Assembly: GCF_023634645.1 (NCBI RefSeq)
Contig: NZ_JAMKMR010000009.1
Location: forward strand, 1-64,000
DNA: 64,000 bases
From: Vibrio sinus
GTDB lineage: Bacteria > Pseudomonadota > Gammaproteobacteria > Enterobacterales > Vibrionaceae
Direction: 5' to 3'
Below, one piece after another: positions 63,826 through 64,000 of this stretch (the stretch's first letter is position 1; every line of letters begins with the position of its first letter). The notes beneath the pieces were generated by a model. The model saw nothing but the letters and a program-made list of their open reading frames with translations, was not told where the DNA came from and searched no databases. A program made the position numbers and the translations under genes.

Positions 63826-64000
63826 TGTCGTTCCTTAGTTGGCTTTTATAATCAGATATAAGGCCTAAATCCTAAAATTAAAACGGTATTACCTTAAATT
63901 GCTTAGAACGTTTGGATCTATCTTTATCTCTAATATTCTTTGGTAGAAACCCGCGAGCAAAATACTGATTTATTTCTCATTTATCCATAAACCCATCACC

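Noticed and set aside
1..64000. tRNA, rRNA or CRISPR array
   Set aside because: No cloverleaf with a TTCGANNC loop, no rRNA-like sequence and no regularly spaced direct repeats were seen on either strand.

Overview
The window is a chromosomal segment of a Vibrio-type gammaproteobacterium. Support comes from the norspermidine cluster (a fused diaminobutyrate aminotransferase/decarboxylase, carboxynorspermidine dehydrogenase and NspC) next to nhaA, the rsuA/radD divergent pair, a short L25 gene, a DUF2913 protein, a BLUF protein and many chemoreceptors. No rRNA, tRNA, CRISPR array or prophage was seen.

Layout. 1-5.9 kb: norspermidine biosynthesis operon on the minus strand, with a folded leader RNA upstream of the fusion gene. 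5.9-7.1 kb: nhaA. 7.4-10.6 kb: MacB/LolD-like ABC exporter of two genes. 10.9-12.8 kb: a Bcr/CflA drug transporter coupled to a DUF2913 gene. 13.3-15.1 kb: a secreted GH18-like protein and a small outer-membrane barrel. 15.1-16.7 kb: a REP-associated transposase (RAYT) inside short inverted repeats. 16.7-24.5 kb: an SDR oxidoreductase, rsuA, radD, a PepSY protein with a two-component system, a DedA and glycosyltransferase pair, and rplY. 24.9-33.9 kb: transporters, an S66 peptidase, a Nudix hydrolase, soxR diverging from an MFS pump over a soxS-type SoxR site, a chemoreceptor, a DUF938 methyltransferase, an OmpW/OmpA-like barrel and a universal stress protein. 34.5-37.7 kb: a three-gene 2-oxoacid dehydrogenase operon (E1 alpha, E1 beta, E2).

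37.9-53.0 kb is the outstanding region. It is a minus-strand cassette of a type I secretion ABC transporter (857 aa, with an apparently duplicated N-terminal C39-like domain), its membrane fusion protein (480 aa) and a 3627-aa protein. From N to C terminus the giant protein has a Cys/His domain reminiscent of deamidating toxins, a beta-propeller-like segment, a beta-rich segment with an internally repeated motif, a C80 autoprocessing cysteine protease (His1335/Cys1378), a TcdA/TcdB-like hydrophobic translocation segment, degenerate then canonical RTX repeats, a charged coiled coil and a long helical tail. It reads as a self-processing giant exotoxin exported by its own transporter, and it is neither a classical MARTX nor a classical clostridial glucosylating toxin. 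A 28-codon basic ORF ends with an ATGA overlap on the toxin start.

53.4-58.1 kb: a solute-binding protein, then etfBA diverging from ETF-ubiquinone oxidoreductase over a LiuR-type palindrome. 58.1-62.7 kb: a BLUF blue-light protein directly upstream of one chemoreceptor gene, then another chemoreceptor. 63.0-63.8 kb: yghU.

Functional themes are polyamine signalling and biofilm (norspermidine), cation and drug export, redox and light sensing tied to transport or chemotaxis, branched-chain/fatty-acid electron flow (2-oxoacid dehydrogenase, ETF, ETF-QO) and a large secreted effector. Domain assignments rest on motifs read by eye. No database search was possible.
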